Assembly: GCA_950295325.1 (NCBI GenBank)
Contig: OX485806.1
Location: forward strand, 4,650,001-4,714,000
Length of the DNA stretch: 64,000 nucleotides
Direction of reading: 5' to 3'
Source: Polytrichum commune
Lineage: Eukaryota; Streptophyta; Polytrichopsida; Polytrichales; Polytrichaceae
A model generated the notes under the pieces. That model was given only the letters and a program-made list of their open reading frames with translations, was not told the DNA's origin and did no database searches. Below, piece after piece: positions 44,522 through 57,209 of the stretch. How positions within the stretch are numbered: the first letter of the stretch is position 1; each line of letters opens with the position of its first letter. The translations under genes and the position numbers were made by a program.

Positions 44522-44728
44522 TCAATTACAATTGTCACGCAAGAGGCTGTGATTGTGCTTACCTGTGTATAGACGTTTGAATAAGCGTTTTCTGTCATGC
44601 CGTGGCTGCCCTTCCCATCCCGTGGTGGGGTCCAAGTCCTTGGCATATTTCTTTATATCGCTGCAAAGGACGGCCTTCATAGCCCCAAATGGTTGCCCTT
44701 CCGCGTCCAATTCCACGTGTTTCTTCAT
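44522..44728 (-). pseudogene. CACTA TnpA-like protein, internal exon fragment
   Basis: Reads VELDAEGQPFGAMKAVLCSDIKKYAKDLDP...WEGQPRHDRKRLFKRLYT, the usual segment ahead of the block at 43.2 kb in TnpA proteins. Ends at ACAG/GTAAGC. An acceptor TATCTCCAG near 44420 leads to the next exon but in a different phase, so the gene is probably frameshifted. Confidence 0.5.
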
Positions 44729-46527
44729 GCCCGTGCTCCCCCCTCCCTTCCGTGTAGGATGCGGCTTCGAAGTCTCAAAAGTATCATTCTCCTCACCCTC
44801 TGAGTCCGACGTGCGTGAGTGGGACGGGTATCCTCGGCTACAAAATGTGCATTTCGTGATTCAGTTCTCCCTGCCTATCTGGAACCTTTGAGAAAGTAAA
44901 CACGTGAGTTGATGTCAATCCGAACATTGGCATGTTTGTGCGGACATCCTGGTTCCATCTACTTGCACATGGCACTCATACAATGACGACATTGTAGGGT
45001 TGCAGATCCTCCTTCCCTAGACCTTTGTGAGCTTAAACACTTGAATTGACGTTAAGTATTCACATTGGCATGTATGTGCACACATCTTGGACATCCTGGG
45101 TGACACAATGTATGTTGTCGTAGAGTCGTGTGCGTCCACATAGACGTGAAGCCACAAACCTAACCAACTACGAATATTTGAAACCAGTGTGAATGACATG
45201 AACATACCATAACTAAACCCTCAGAAAACTCCCTCAGTAAACCAAACTCACAAGGTCACTCGGATGGCAGCTCAGTCACCAGGATTACAACAGCGGCTAT
45301 TACAACAAAAGGATTACGACATGCTCATAAGGATTACTGCAAGGACGCAAGTAAATGGCCTCACTCACAAGGATAACACACTACACGAAAACATGAAGGT
45401 AGCCAACTGAAAACCAAGTAAACTCTGTTGGAAGTAAGAGGAAATTGGAAATGGCGATGAGGTTGCGATGGAATCAACAGTAATCAAGTGTGGACAATTA
45501 ATATCAAGTGGAAATTGTTGGTATGTGAAGTGCCATAAAGTCTTGGCACATGGTGCCTTAGCCAACCACTTTGAATGAAATTTATGCAAGATTTTATAAT
45601 GTTGTAACTAATGTGACTAATGTGACTAATACCCCGGCTGGGTATTAGTCATATTAGGCACATCATTCTATGATCTTCTAAAATCTTATTTTATTGTATA
45701 TTAAATTGCATGCAAACCGTTCCTATGATAGACATGACACAAACCAACACAATAGCATAAATATTTGACCATTCTAACCGTTTCTCAATTTCAAGTTTAA
45801 TTTAAAGTTAAATAAACCAAAAAAATTATAACAATAAGTCCCAAAATCCAATGCCCATAAAAACTTGCAAAATTGAAACTTCTTTGATGTGGCAACTACC
45901 CCAAAAATTCGATGTGGACCATGTCGCCGAAATCCTAGGTGACGTGGACGGAAATCAACTGAAACCTCTCCACCACTGTCCGAAATAGCTAGTCCAAGCC
46001 AAGAGGTTTATTAAGTGAAACTCTTATGTACTAGTTGATTCAGCGTTATTTTTTCTTCTAGTGACATCAAGGATTACAGCACAAGAATATCGGCTCATGC
46101 CCAAGGATTACTACGAGGATTACAACACGGCGCAATCAGCTGAGACTAAAAACCCACAACAAGACTCCCACGAAATGCCGGAATTGTGCATGTGCTGGGT
46201 CACGTGGCTTCACGATTATGATGCGGAGTTTCAGGCCGCTCTATACTGTGCGCCTAGGGAGCTTGTCTCCCACATGGAACCTCTCACTTTGTCAACGCAA
46301 CGTGTGCAGCACAACATCTCCATACGGGCCTATTGCAAAAGCAGACGCCCTCACTAAACCCTCACAATGTGTCACATCCGGGTGGATATCAACTCGGACA
46401 TCCAAATGTCCGAGATGACATCTTCAGTAACAGGGTCGGAGCAGAGGTCGACTCCGATGCGGGAAGATCGATGGAGTCTGCGACTTTAAATTATCCTTGC
46501 AACCCACAAGTAGAGTGCGGCACAAAC

Positions 46528-46914
46528 CTAAGGAGACCAGGAAAGGGTATGAGGTGTGCAAAAGGGTGATACATACCTCCATGATTGCTCCTTCTCCGAC
46601 GCACCTCCGCTGTGCTCTCCAACCGGGATCGCCTCATCCTCGGAAGAAGTAAATTCGATCACCCTGGTGCGCTTTGGTGGTGGTGATGCTCGCTTTGGCA
46701 AACCCCTGCCTCTCGAACTTTGCGCAATCCTTTTGTCCTCCCTTGCCTTGGACCTTTGCTCTCCTGCCGGACGCCTATGTTGGCGCAGTGCGGCAACATC
46801 CACCTCCAACTCCGGCGTTGTTGTTGGGGACGTCGCCTTACGCTTCCCCGCCCGATCCCTAGGCCTCACCATCTTCGGAGGCGGCTGCAAACACCCGAGC
46901 GTCGAAGCAAACAC
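46528..46914 (-). pseudogene. CACTA TnpA-like protein, basic N-terminus
   Basis: The frame includes MVRPRDRAGKRKATSP, RGRGLPKRASPPPKRTR and an acidic/Ser stretch, then a donor-like GTATCA. It resembles the basic, low-complexity N-terminus of TnpA-type proteins by position and composition only. Confidence 0.4.
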
Positions 46915-47153
46915 CAGGACAGAGAGTGAGGACAGAGGGTGTATTGAGTGCGAGGGCGGCTGTGCCTATGGCCATTCGTTGCCCTATAGGCACATAGGGA
47001 CCCTATGGCTGCTTGAAACCTATAGCCGAGGACAAACACGTGGAGGTCCGGCTGCACAGGCTGCATGGCCGAGCAGCCTCGGCAGTGCGGAGGCGACCAA
47101 ATTTTGAATCCGGAGAGACAAAATTCGGCAGCCTGCGTGGGGCAACATCTGAA

Positions 47154-47567
47154 TCAATCGAATTGCAATGGAAGACTCACCTCATTTGCAGTTGGGTTGT
47201 TCTTGTTGGTTGCATTAGTAGACGGAGGCGAGTCATTTTCAATCCCCAGCAGGTGCAACAAGCGGGAGCTGCGGCGGCAGTGAGGTCCCTGGGTTTTAAC
47301 AACTGTACTATGTTTAGTGGAAGGCATCGTCTCCCCGCATTGCAATACAAAATTTGAGAGCACTGCAGCGGCCTCGGAGTCATCCACATCCACCTTGCGC
47401 GGTTGTTTTGATGTCTCTGCAAAATGGACAACCCTAGCCCGCATTCGTGTTGCACGTGACACTGCCATGCTGCTAAGTGTTGCGCTTGCAATGTGCGCAC
47501 GAAGGTTGACGACAAGCTTTAGGGTTTGGAGAATAGCGGCAACCCTTTCCCAACTCTTTTGGGACAT
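47154..47567 (-). CDS. Unrecognised 137-residue ORF inside the CACTA
   Basis: Open frame, ATG at 47567, starting MSQKSWERVAAILQTL. Family unknown. Basic, with no membrane segment. It lies between the TnpA-type N-terminus and the TnpD remnant on the other strand, so it could be another TnpA exon or a captured host fragment; it may equally be a chance frame. Confidence 0.3.
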   Translation of the reverse strand: MSQKSWERVAAILQTLKLVVNLRAHIASATLSSMAVSRATRMRARVVHFAETSKQPRKVDVDDSEAAAVLSNFVLQCGETMPSTKHSTVVKTQGPHCRRSSRLLHLLGIENDSPPSTNATNKNNPTANEVSLPLQFD

Positions 47568-48477
47568 TGACTATGATGTTTACTCTGTGGGACACGTGGG
47601 TAATGGTAATTCACATCCCTTTTTACTTCCGTGTCAGAACCCACTGTTTGCGTAGATGTCATTTTTGACATCCAATGTGTCATGTGCATATCATGCGCAG
47701 TGTCTTCGTATGGGAATGGAAGTGGCGTACCTGGAACGTGCTACCCAATCCGCCAGCTGTGCCACCCACATGCCAAGTGTAGATGTGCAAATTTCATTCA
47801 ATGCACATTACCATGCAACACACTTCCAAATTCGCTATTCACCTCAAACGTTTGTAGAGTGTGCCGCAGATTGGGGAATGGTGATGTGCAACATCCATGA
47901 TTGCCCCATACATATACATTTATTGAATGCTCTATTGTGTTAGTGTGGGCATCTTCATTTGCTTGTCCAAGAAGATGACACCTTGGACAGGATCACGTCC
48001 AAAACGACACATATGTGGACATCCATGAGGACATGTAGGGAATTGCCGCTCATGTTTTTGTTGCAATTTGAAAGAGGTACAGTGGTCCCTGGAAGATTTT
48101 GGTTGCAGTTGACAAGGGTGACAACATGTGTAGGCCGAGGCTATTTTACGACTCATGCATTAATGGAACATGACGTGAAAAAGAATTATGCGATTTGTTG
48201 CAGCTTTTGAAATGGTGGGCATGTGAGGACCTCTCTGTGGTCATCTTTGCGAACAACATCGCCAAGTGACCGATTGGAACATGACGTCAGCTGGACGCCG
48301 TGTTGCGACCATCCGTTTCACGGAAGATGGACGCACACTACGTCACATGCCTCTCGGGGACATAATTTTGCACACGGAGTTGCGAGTGGCCACTTTCGTG
48401 TTCGTAGTGCTGAAGGTGGCCGCGTCACACGTGATTCGTGTGTGGTGGCATCTTTCACGTGACAAATACCATGGGGT

Positions 48478-48978
48478 TTGCGAAATGGGCGACCTATAGA
48501 GACAACCGAGGACTATGTGGGGTACATCGAAGAGATTCTGGAGTTGGACTACCGAAATCATTGCACGACCGTGTTAGTGTGCGATTGGGTTCGTCCAAGC
48601 CAGGATCCTCGTCATCCAAACATTGAAAGGGACCGGTATGGTTTCACTATGGCAAACTTCAACCGCATGGATGGCACGGTGCATTCAAACTCTTTTGCAT
48701 TTCCTTTGCACTGTCAACAAGTCTTCCTCTCCAATGATCCAACGAGGCCGGGTTGGAAGATTGTATGTCGAACGGAAGTCAGGGGTAGACGTGGGCAACT
48801 ACAAATCAACCAATGCATGCCAAACATAATTGACGTGGGCCACGATGGTGACTTCTTGGGTTTACAACCACGGGTGGAAGATGTAGAGCCAATCAGAGAG
48901 CCCGCCGATGACGACGGTGTGTACATCCCAGCAGGACTAGATGATCGCGGCCAAGAAGACCACGAAGACACACAGTAA
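48478..48978 (+). pseudogene. CACTA TnpD transposase, C-terminal (DUF4216-like) remnant
   Basis: 166 codons. YVGYIEEILELDYRNHCTTV, VCDWV, DRYGFTMANFNRM, CQQVFLSNDP and GWKIVCRTEVRG follow the DUF4216 pattern found at the C-terminus of plant TnpD (Transposase_21) proteins. The transposase catalytic part upstream (47.6-48.48 kb) is reduced to broken frames, so the element cannot mobilise itself. Confidence 0.65.
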
Positions 48979-49966
48979 CATGGCCTTCTCCCAAAGCACA
49001 TGCACCAACGTCACAACGCATATGGCATGCAATACAGCCAAGAGTCTCACAACACATGGCATGCAGGGTGGGAGCGGAGTGTCAAAGTTGATGTCTACAC
49101 TTGCATTTGCAAAAACGTCCTCTGTGACATGTGCAATAAGAGGACCACAGGGATGTGGAGTGTTCCGGGCATTATTTGTTTTCCAATAGTTAGATTTTGA
49201 TTTCCTCGCTGGGATGCGACCACGACATCGTGGATGAGAGCAACAAAGGTGTCAAGCAAGTATATTCCAATTGGAAAGAGCAATAAAGATCCATATTTTG
49301 CAATGGATGATGTTGTGTTCATGTCTTTGAATTTAAATTACAAGCCTGAAGTTCATCTGTCTTTAAATCTGGAAATAGCTTATGAAAGTTGTTGCAAGGC
49401 AATATGTATTTTGTCTTTTATTGCAATCCCAACATGTATATTTTATGCTAAAGAAAGAAAGAAGACGGATCCCTCAAAAATCTTTACTTTTTTAGACATA
49501 TATGGTAAACATGTCAACGCAATTTTGGAAAATATCATGCATGGAATTAACCATATTCAAGCAGTCCCAACCCGTTATGTGGAATTTCCCAAATTATTTG
49601 GGATGGAATTCGGTTTTTATAGCTCCCCGCAAGTAGCTGCCCATTCATGCTTTTTTTTTTCCCCCGGGCAGTTTTTCGAGTCTGCCCACCGCAACCAACG
49701 TGACTGTGCATGCAAAGAAAATGACACCCGGTGATGACGTGGCCTTCTCGTTTTCTAAACACGTCAGCGGTGAACGTCAACACGTTTAACAAAACATCTA
49801 AAAGAATACACCCATCCTTACTAACATCTCCATGTCGAGGGAAAAAATCTCTCATGTTTCCCGCAACATCCTTCAAAATTTAGACTACTGCCTGCGTTAA
49901 CGGCCGAACATAATGACGTCTATGAAAACAAGACGCGTTTCCGTAAAACGACCCCAAAAACGCGGG

Positions 49967-49978
49967 TTTCTTATAGTG
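49967..49978 (-). repeat. CACTA right terminal inverted repeat
   Basis: Complement of CACTATAAGAAA, followed by TSD TGA at 49979-49981. Confidence 0.9.
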
Positions 49979-50544
49979 TGATGACTTTGAGAATCACATT
50001 TATCTATTACAACGTTGAACCATGTGCAAGGAAATTTTCATGTTCAATTGAACACGTCTTGTCCCACTCATTGTACTTTATTAATGTTAGCCTCTTGGCT
50101 TGTGCTAGAGTTGGCCTTCTCAAGAGTCCACCCCGCGGCTTTAGCCACACATGCCCTTAAGGACATTCCCCTTGCTCGTTTAACCTTCACTTCCTTTTTC
50201 TTGTCATTGCAAGAGTCTTCCACATTCTCCATTAATAATGCAAGTGAGTAATTTTGAACGATAGGTGCAAGTGTTAAAAAAACACTTTACTCTATAGTCA
50301 ATGTCACATTCAATCACATGAGGCTTCCACACACCTTGTCAATCCTATTAAGCTTAAATACTTGTCTAAGAACTACTTTAGTCTACGATGGGTCTAACAC
50401 CCTATTGGATGGTTTAGTAGCCTTCTCTACACCACCTTAATATTACTTGCTAACCTACCAACCATCTAATTAAACATTGGTACGATCCCGCCTCATTACC
50501 AGCGGTCCCTTGGTTACCACGGGTCCCAATAGCTTAATCTCACA

Positions 50545-50910
50545 CCAGTCAGCCCTTTTGCTGCCCGCAGCTAACCTCGTCCAGCTCCTTTGCTGCCCAG
50601 CAGCTAATCTCTGATTCAGAACCTTTGCTGCCCGCAGCTAACCTCGTCCAGCTCCTTTGCTGCCCAGCAGCTAATCTTTGATTCAGAACCTTCGCTGCCC
50701 GCATCTAACCTCGTCCAGCTCCTTTGCTGCCCAGCAGCTAATCTCTGATCCAGAACCTTTGCTACCCAGCAGATACCCTCGTCCAGCTCCTTTGCTGCCA
50801 AGCAGCTAATCTCTGATTCAGAACCTTTGCCACCCAGCAGATACCCTCGTCCAGCTACTTTGCTGCCCAACAGCTAATCTCTGATTCAGAACCTTTGCTG
50901 CCCGCAGCTA
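50545..50910. repeat. Tandem repeat in solo LTR (CCTTTGCTGCCCAGCAGCTAA)
   Basis: About ten alternating half-units (tttgctgcccagcagctaatctctgattcagaac and ctttgctgcccgcagctaacctcgtccagctc, cut into pieces), period ~62 bases for the pair. Each carries a small AGCTGCTGGGCAGC-like palindrome. Confidence 0.8.
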
Positions 50911-51670
50911 ATCTTCCCCCAATCCTAGTGACTCTATAGTGAATCGAGCTACTAACTACCCTTAATGCAACCCCTCTAGTCCGGTAATCAAAGAGTCCTT
51001 TCAAATATTTTCCTCTTTTTCTTTGTTTGTTTCTTTTCTTTTCTTTGCTCTTAATTCATGAACTCTAATACACTACTTTCACTAACTACCCCCTAAGCAA
51101 TACATGCAATCTTAAGCCCTAAGAGCTCACTCACTTGGGAGGGCTTGAAGGAGAGAGCTTAACTAATTAACTTCACTAAAACTAATGTCACACACACGTG
51201 GCTCAAGCTCTTAAGAGCTTGCTCCCTTGAGAGCGCCTGATGGAGAGAGTTTCAAATGAGAGAAAGAACACCTTAAGTAGCAAAGAGGGAGAAAGGGAGA
51301 GAGAGGTGAGGATAGGGTGGGAGGATTAGCACCTCCAATCACAATCCCTTAACCTTCACCTTCAAAGTAGGGACTAATCCCCTTCCACCAAGCTTCATTC
51401 TTCCTAAACTACCAAGGTGGATCCAAAAGTGGGCATTTAACCCGCGGAGCTCACCTTGCCTCACCTTACCCTTTACTCACATAATCAAGGCATCTTCTTA
51501 TTGAAATCAAACCTTGAAATAACTACACAACACATTCTAATGCCTAAACTTAAATCCAAACCACACTTCACTCTTTTTATGGTTTATGAATAATCATAAC
51601 ACATCAAAGTCAAACTAAAATTGGTTTCGAAGAGTTAATCACCACATGTGGGCACCATTTTGGGCTCACA

Positions 51671-53741
51671 CCGGGATACCATCGTCACGCATGTAGAACC
51701 GGAATTGTTGTGCCTTCGTATGGCCAATCAATCGATGAGCTCCACTTCGAATATAAGGTTCTATAAATGCCTTGAAGTCTGGCACCTCCTCAATCATATG
51801 GGGGATGACGGGAACGTTCTCCAAATCCATGTACGACTTCATCGATAACGGGATTGTAGGAAAATCCTCCTCCCGCAACTTCATGCTCCACCGTCCAAAA
51901 GATGCATCAATATCGTCGTGCGTGTGGCCTACCAATAGGAAGGACACAAAAACCTCCTTGAAAATGCCTTTCGCAACCAACAACGACCAATATGCAAATA
52001 CATATCTACTTTTATTGTCCTTGGCACAATTGTCCAATTGGACACGCAAAGTGGGGGGCAACTTCTTGGCTATCACAGGTTCACTGGGTGGTTCGGGCAA
52101 CGAATGCAAGCATACATCTTTTCCATCCATCACTGCTTCATATAAAGGTGTTGAACCCGTGTTTTCAAATAACAATCCTGAAGAATAGGCTAGCGGTTTC
52201 TCTAAATCACGCAAAAGCCTTGCAAATGACCCTATCATGTGGTTTGAATCTGCTGGATACAAATCAAGAGCATAATGGGCAAACTTGACATCACCGTGTC
52301 CATGTGCAATCATTCCTACAATGCCAACCCAAAGTGATTAGTATCTATGTATGTCTAAATCGTTTTGAATGAATCAATGTTCTCAAGTACATCACAAAAT
52401 AAAATACAACAATATTTAGGGTATGTCATAACATTGTTTTGAAGATCACCTGTAACCGATACAGACAACTTAAAAAACCCATCCGTGGCCTTGATTCGTT
52501 TTGCAAAACATGGGGAGGCTGTCTTGGCATGGTCCATTTTGTCATGGATGACCGTAAGAACTTCCAAGGGCCTGGAGATGGACAACGCTCTATTTGTGTA
52601 GTAATCATTACGGTGTGCCTCTTGCATGTTTACGTGCTTGAAATAGTTCAATTGATGCACCGCAAACGACTCGGTACCCATCGTGTGTGCATCCCGAAGG
52701 CGTTTCAACTTCTCGCAATTACAGCACCTTGCAAATTTGTCCCCTTGTCTTTTTGTAATGTATTCGCTGAAGTTTGCTTTCTTGATTGCACTCAATTTTG
52801 ACGATGAAATTGGCTCCAACCCAATCTTCTCGCCAACTGTATTTACATCCAACAATATGTCTTTCCATTTTGTGCGTGTGGGAAGAACTTTCTCCACAAC
52901 CTTTTCACCAGTTGTGAGTGTGTGTGTTTTGTGCGGCATTGCATCGGCAAGTGGGACAATGATGGTTGCTAGAGTGGCCGTTGCTTGCCTTGTTGCTTCC
53001 CTAGGTTTCTTTAAACCCACGTTCCCATGGTGACGGGACCGGCGGCCTTCCTTGGCATAAGCAGCTTGTCTATAAAAGTCCGCTTTCGACACACCATGAA
53101 TGGTGTACCATGCCTTGCAACACACGTCTATGCTCTCAATGGTGATGACCTTGCGACCCGCCCCATTCACATGTATCGCCCTATGCACATCAAGTTTTTT
53201 GGTGGATCTTAGATGGAAATCACCAAGCCACATTTCTTCGCGGATGGCCAACAATTTATCCCGGGGAAACAATTGGCAACAACGATGCACACAACAATCC
53301 TTTGTGGCAACTTCTCTAATGGACTCCTCCCCGAGCAACCTTTGACGTTTACAATCAGTTGCAGACGGAGCAGGACGTGCCAATGTATCGTACTTTCTTT
53401 GACCCTTGCGTGGCCGCATGTTTGATTGCTGCTCTTTTTGGATTTGCAAGTGTCGTTGCTCATGTTCACACAAACTAACTCCATCAATCGTGACATTCCT
53501 CAATGGCCACCTCCGGAGGGAGAACCTATGAGTGGGATCCACCTCGGAATGAACGAGCGACTCCAATATGACAACCCCAACGTCCTCGGTGCCAAGCGGG
53601 TTTTCATCAATGCAATCTTGTGGATGGGTGTTGCGACAAATCCCCTCCATCACAACAACTCCACTGTCATTAAGAAGTACCACCTCCAAATTCACCCATG
53701 AAGCCCTGGAGAGTCCCGTACATTCAGCAATGGGACATTGC
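51671..53741 (-). pseudogene. DUF7869-like transposase, copy 2, central part
   Basis: Exon 53741-52450, intron 52449-52316 (donor ACAG/GTGATC, acceptor CCTACA-side TTGTAG/GAATG), exon 52315-51676. It carries the Cys-rich CCQLFPRDK, CCNCEKLKRLRDAH, DFYRQAAY, then GHGDVKFAHYALDLYPAD, VQLDNCAKDNK and VGHTHDDIDASFGRW. No frameshift at the position broken in copy 1. The 3' side stops at the CCGGG duplication of the LTR; the 5' side stops at the ATTGC duplication of another LTR. With the two insertions removed, the gene would be open from start to stop. Confidence 0.8.
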
Positions 53742-54713
53742 TGTCGCGCACCTCTCCATGAGGAGTGCCCGAAACACCATGGGCACAGAGGGGACCCCGG
53801 AGTGACACCCGGGACTTGTGGCGCTGTTGGTGAGAGGGCCCAAGTGATCCTAGTGTGGGTGAGGGCCCCGGGCGTTGGGAACGCCTCCCACCCACGGAGA
53901 CTAGGAGGCACAAGGGTAAGGCCATGAGCTATGCGTAGCTCATGGCGTGCTGATTCTAGAATGCTCAAGAACACCTCAATCTGACGTGTGAGCTAGGAGT
54001 TATGGCCATTTGCGTGGGGCGCTGTCCCGGGACAGCGCCCTGGTACAGCAGTGCCTGGGAGTGATTCCCGGGACTGCCAAGGTTCAAACAGGCATAACTT
54101 CCTCAAGACTTGCCCGAATGGGGCAAGTGAGCAGTCCATCGGCATCTACGTGAAGCGTAGATGAAGATAGAGTGGTTGGTTCTTATGATCAGACATCATA
54201 CAAGGAAGTTATGATGGTCTGAAGCTGCTGGGGGGTTCTAGGCCCAGCAGCTAAAGGAGAATGTCCACTTGGCCCCAACTCTTGGTAGAGAGACAAGAGG
54301 TTGGTTGACGGTGGGGTAGGGGCCCCGCGTAGAGTCCTAGAGGCTTATATGGGTGAGGTGGTGTGGCCTCACCCACCCGAGGCCGAACGGCACGGCCTCC
54401 ATGGGCATTGGCCCATTGTGAGGCCATAGTTGCCTAGTATGGTTCGGGTTGTTGTAGTGGTGCTCCGGCAACGCGATGATCAACATAGGATTGGACTTCC
54501 ATGGATGGAAGTCCACATTGGGGAAATGGGTTACCGATTAAGGGGTGAGTCCCGAAAGCAAAGTAGGAGGGTTGGTTCCCTCCTATGAACTATTGGTCCG
54601 GGGTAAGAGGAGCTATCCATTAGCATGGCGGAATGCGAAGGGTTAGCGCTCGTAACCTTTGCTAGAAACGAAAATTGGCAAGATTATTAAGGGATCTAGC
54701 AAGGGTTGCGACA
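53742..54713 (+). mobile_element. Solo LTR of the chromovirus family in DUF7869-like copy 2
   Basis: 972 bp in the orientation opposite to that at 43426, TGTCGCGCAC...GGTTGCGACA, TSD ATTGC at 53737-53741 and 54714-54718. It splits the 5' coding region of the transposase; the run-on frame through it (up to 53974) is artefactual. Confidence 0.9.
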
Positions 54714-54718
54714 ATTGC

Positions 54719-54891
54719 GGTACGGAAGGCGAAGGTAAATCCAAATGATCTTCATCTGCACTATCAGCCAAAGTATCCTCCCCGACAATGTCTATCTCAT
54801 CCTCAGATGCAGATGGCCAAGTGGCCATATCTTCAGATGACCAATTCCCTCTTTCACTAAACCCATTCATTATGCCTACACACATGAACAT
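54719..54891 (-). pseudogene. DUF7869-like transposase, copy 2, N-terminus
   Basis: Frame starting at 54891 or at the second Met (MNGFSERGNW): an acidic, Ser-rich N-terminus (SEDMATWPSASEDEID) like that of copy 1 (YASSSDAECELSSPSAD), ending at the LTR duplication. Confidence 0.6.
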
Positions 54892-55396
54892 TGAACCTCA
54901 TCAAGAAACCACAAAAATTGTAGGTTCCAATCGAATAATACAAAAACCATCTTATATAAACAATATTGCAAATACTCAGTGTTCATACATGTTCATATGA
55001 CTGCTATGCCATTGGTTTTGTAAAGGTTTGGGTTGGCCAGTGGACACACTATCATTTAGAGCCCATCCACACAGTGGGTCTGGGTTTGGATCGACCTACC
55101 CAAATCTTGTGGCACGATGGGATCATGGTCATCCAGACTCCATCCAAACAGTGGGAATAAATTGGGTCGAGCGACCCAAACCTTTTCGCAAGATGAGTTC
55201 AGGCTCATAACAGAGAGCACCCACACAGTGGGGATGGATTGGGTAGACCGTCCCAAATTATGTAAGGGCAATGGGATGGGTCAAACCTAGTACATGCCCA
55301 TTGTGGGATAAGGTTTGGGTCGACCGACCCAAACCTTATAGGGCAGGAAGGGCTCAAAGTCCACCCTAGTACCTGCCTCACGTGGGGGTGGGTTTG
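54892..55396. repeat. Left flank with degenerate GGTTTGGGTCG palindromes
   Basis: After ~130 bases of unique sequence, units of ~75-85 bases carry a worn GGTTTGGGTCG/CGACCCAAACC palindrome (about 55085, 55165, 55240, 55312), the last being perfect. The array continues past the chromovirus at 62521. Confidence 0.75.
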
Positions 55397-56370
55397 TGTC
55401 GCAACCCTTGCTAGGTCCCTTAATAATCTTGCCAATTTTCAATTCTAGCAAAGGTTACGAGTCGCTAACCCTTCGCATTCCGCCATGCTAATGGATAGCT
55501 CCTCTTACCCCGGACCAATAGTTCATAGGAGGGAACCAACCCTCCTACTTTGCTTTCGGGACTCACCCCTTAATCGGTAACCCATTTCCCCAATGTGGAC
55601 TTCCATCCATGGAAGTCCAATCCTATGTTGATCATCGCGTTGCCGGAGCAACACTACAACAACCCGAACCATACTAGGCAACTATGTCCTCACAATGGGC
55701 CAATGCCCATGGAGGCCGTGCCGTTCGGCCTCGGGTGGGTGAGGCCACACCACCTCACCCATATAAGCCTCTAGGACTCTACACGGAGCCCCTACCCCAC
55801 CGCCAACCAACCTCTTGTCTCTCTACCAAGAGTTGGGGCCAAGTGGACATTTTCCCTTAGCTGCTGGGCCTAGAACCCCCCCAGCAGCTTCAGACCATCA
55901 TAACTTCCTTGTATGATGTCTGATCATAACAACCAACCACTCCATCCTCATCTACGCTTCACGTAGATGCCGATGGACTCCTTGCTTGCCCCATTCGGGC
56001 AAGGCTTGAGGAAGTTATGCCTGTTTGAACCTTGGCAGTCCCGGGAATCACTCCCAGGCACTGCTGTAGCAGGGCGCTGTCCCGGGACAGCACCCCACTC
56101 AAATGGCCATAACTCCTAGCTCACACCTCCGATTGAGGTGATCTTGAGCATTCTAGAATCACCACGCCATGAGCTACGCATAACTCATGGCCTCACCCTC
56201 ATGCCTCCTAGTCTTTGTGGGTGGGAGGCGTTCCCAACGCCCGGGGCCCTCACCCACACTAGGATCACTTGGGCCCTCTCACCAACGGCGCCACAAGTCC
56301 CGGGTGTCACTCCGGGGTCCCCCTTGTGCCCATGGTGTTTCGGGCACTCCTTATGGAGAGGTGCGCGACA
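55397..56370 (-). repeat. Chromovirus 3' LTR
   Basis: TGTCGCAACC...TGCGCGACA; bears short inner palindromes CTACGCTTCACGTAG and CTGTCCCGGGACAG. Confidence 0.9.
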
Positions 56371-57209
56371 CTCACCCCCACCAAACGGAGTCGATGCCCT
56401 CATCGACTATACTCGTAGTCGGCACACCAATTCTCAAGTTGCCATCCTCTATGGTGCCGCATTGTGTTTACCTTAGGGCGCGACCCCCACAATGCATCTT
56501 CAAATTTGGCATGGTCCCAAAGGTGTCGTTCCTAGGTGGTCCGTTAGCGACCTTGGATCTCTCATCCAAGGACCTAACCTATACTAGACCCACCTACTTT
56601 GGGACTCACTTGGGTTGCCCCTCCTTTGGGGCCTCCCCCGTTAGGCTCCACTAGCCTAACCTGACACATCTAGGCGAGACCTCAACGCTTCCACTAAGTT
56701 GTCTCGGTTGCAACTCCGAGATGGCTTTCCATTGTTAAGCCACGCCTCGATCGCACGGGGGTGATGCCAAGTCCCGCCCGACTCGGTTCCCACTTTGCTC
56801 TTTCGAGACATGGGTTCATGACTCCCATGCGCCAACTCTCGTTAGCTCGCGGGTAGCACTTTTATGAGCACGCGCCATCACCTTGTCCCCGCCCGGACAA
56901 GCCCACAACTAAGAAGTTTCTTGGTTTTATCCAAGGCCCCTCCAAGCCATGGCCCCCAATTACTCGGCTTACCCAACCTAGTTTGGCATGTCTATTCCCC
57001 CTCTTCCATTAACCAAACACAAGTACAAGACTAGGACCTCATCTCATACTTTTCTCTTTGCACCACTAAAGTTTGGACTTTATTCCCTCAAGCCAAAGAA
57101 CAAGTGCATGTTGTGGAGGAATTAACCTCGAAGCTATGTTTGCTACTAGAGTCTCTCCCCCACTAAAGGAGATTGATGTCCTCATCAATGCCTACGCTTC
57201 TTTTTATTG

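Larger units (their letters stand above)
40440..49978. mobile_element. CACTA (EnSpm/CMC) DNA transposon, 9.5 kb
   Basis: Terminal inverted repeat CACTATAAGAAA at 40440-40451 and its complement TTTCTTATAGTG at 49967-49978. The 3-bp TSD TGA lies at 40437-40439 and 49979-49981. Subterminal GACGTC/ACGT-rich motifs occur at both ends. Inside are a TnpA-type gene (minus strand, damaged), a TnpD C-terminal remnant (plus strand) and a solo LTR. No full transposase reading frame survives, so it is non-autonomous. Confidence 0.9.
40396..51670. mobile_element. Solo LTR (TGTGAG family) carrying a nested CACTA element
   Basis: Ends TGTGAGGCCAAA (40396) and TTTTGGGCTCACA (51670) are the reverse of the 770-2728 copy. 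The 5-bp TSD CCGGG lies at 40391-40395 and 51671-51675 and sits at the junction of the split DUF7869-like gene, whose reading continues across it. Subtracting the CACTA leaves about 1.73 kb. Part 50545-50910 is an expanded repeat. Confidence 0.85.

Noticed and set aside
53692-53974. ORFs across chromovirus LTRs, repeated at 44165, 56138 and 62288
   Set aside because: The same LTR sequence read in all four copies; LTRs do not encode protein here.
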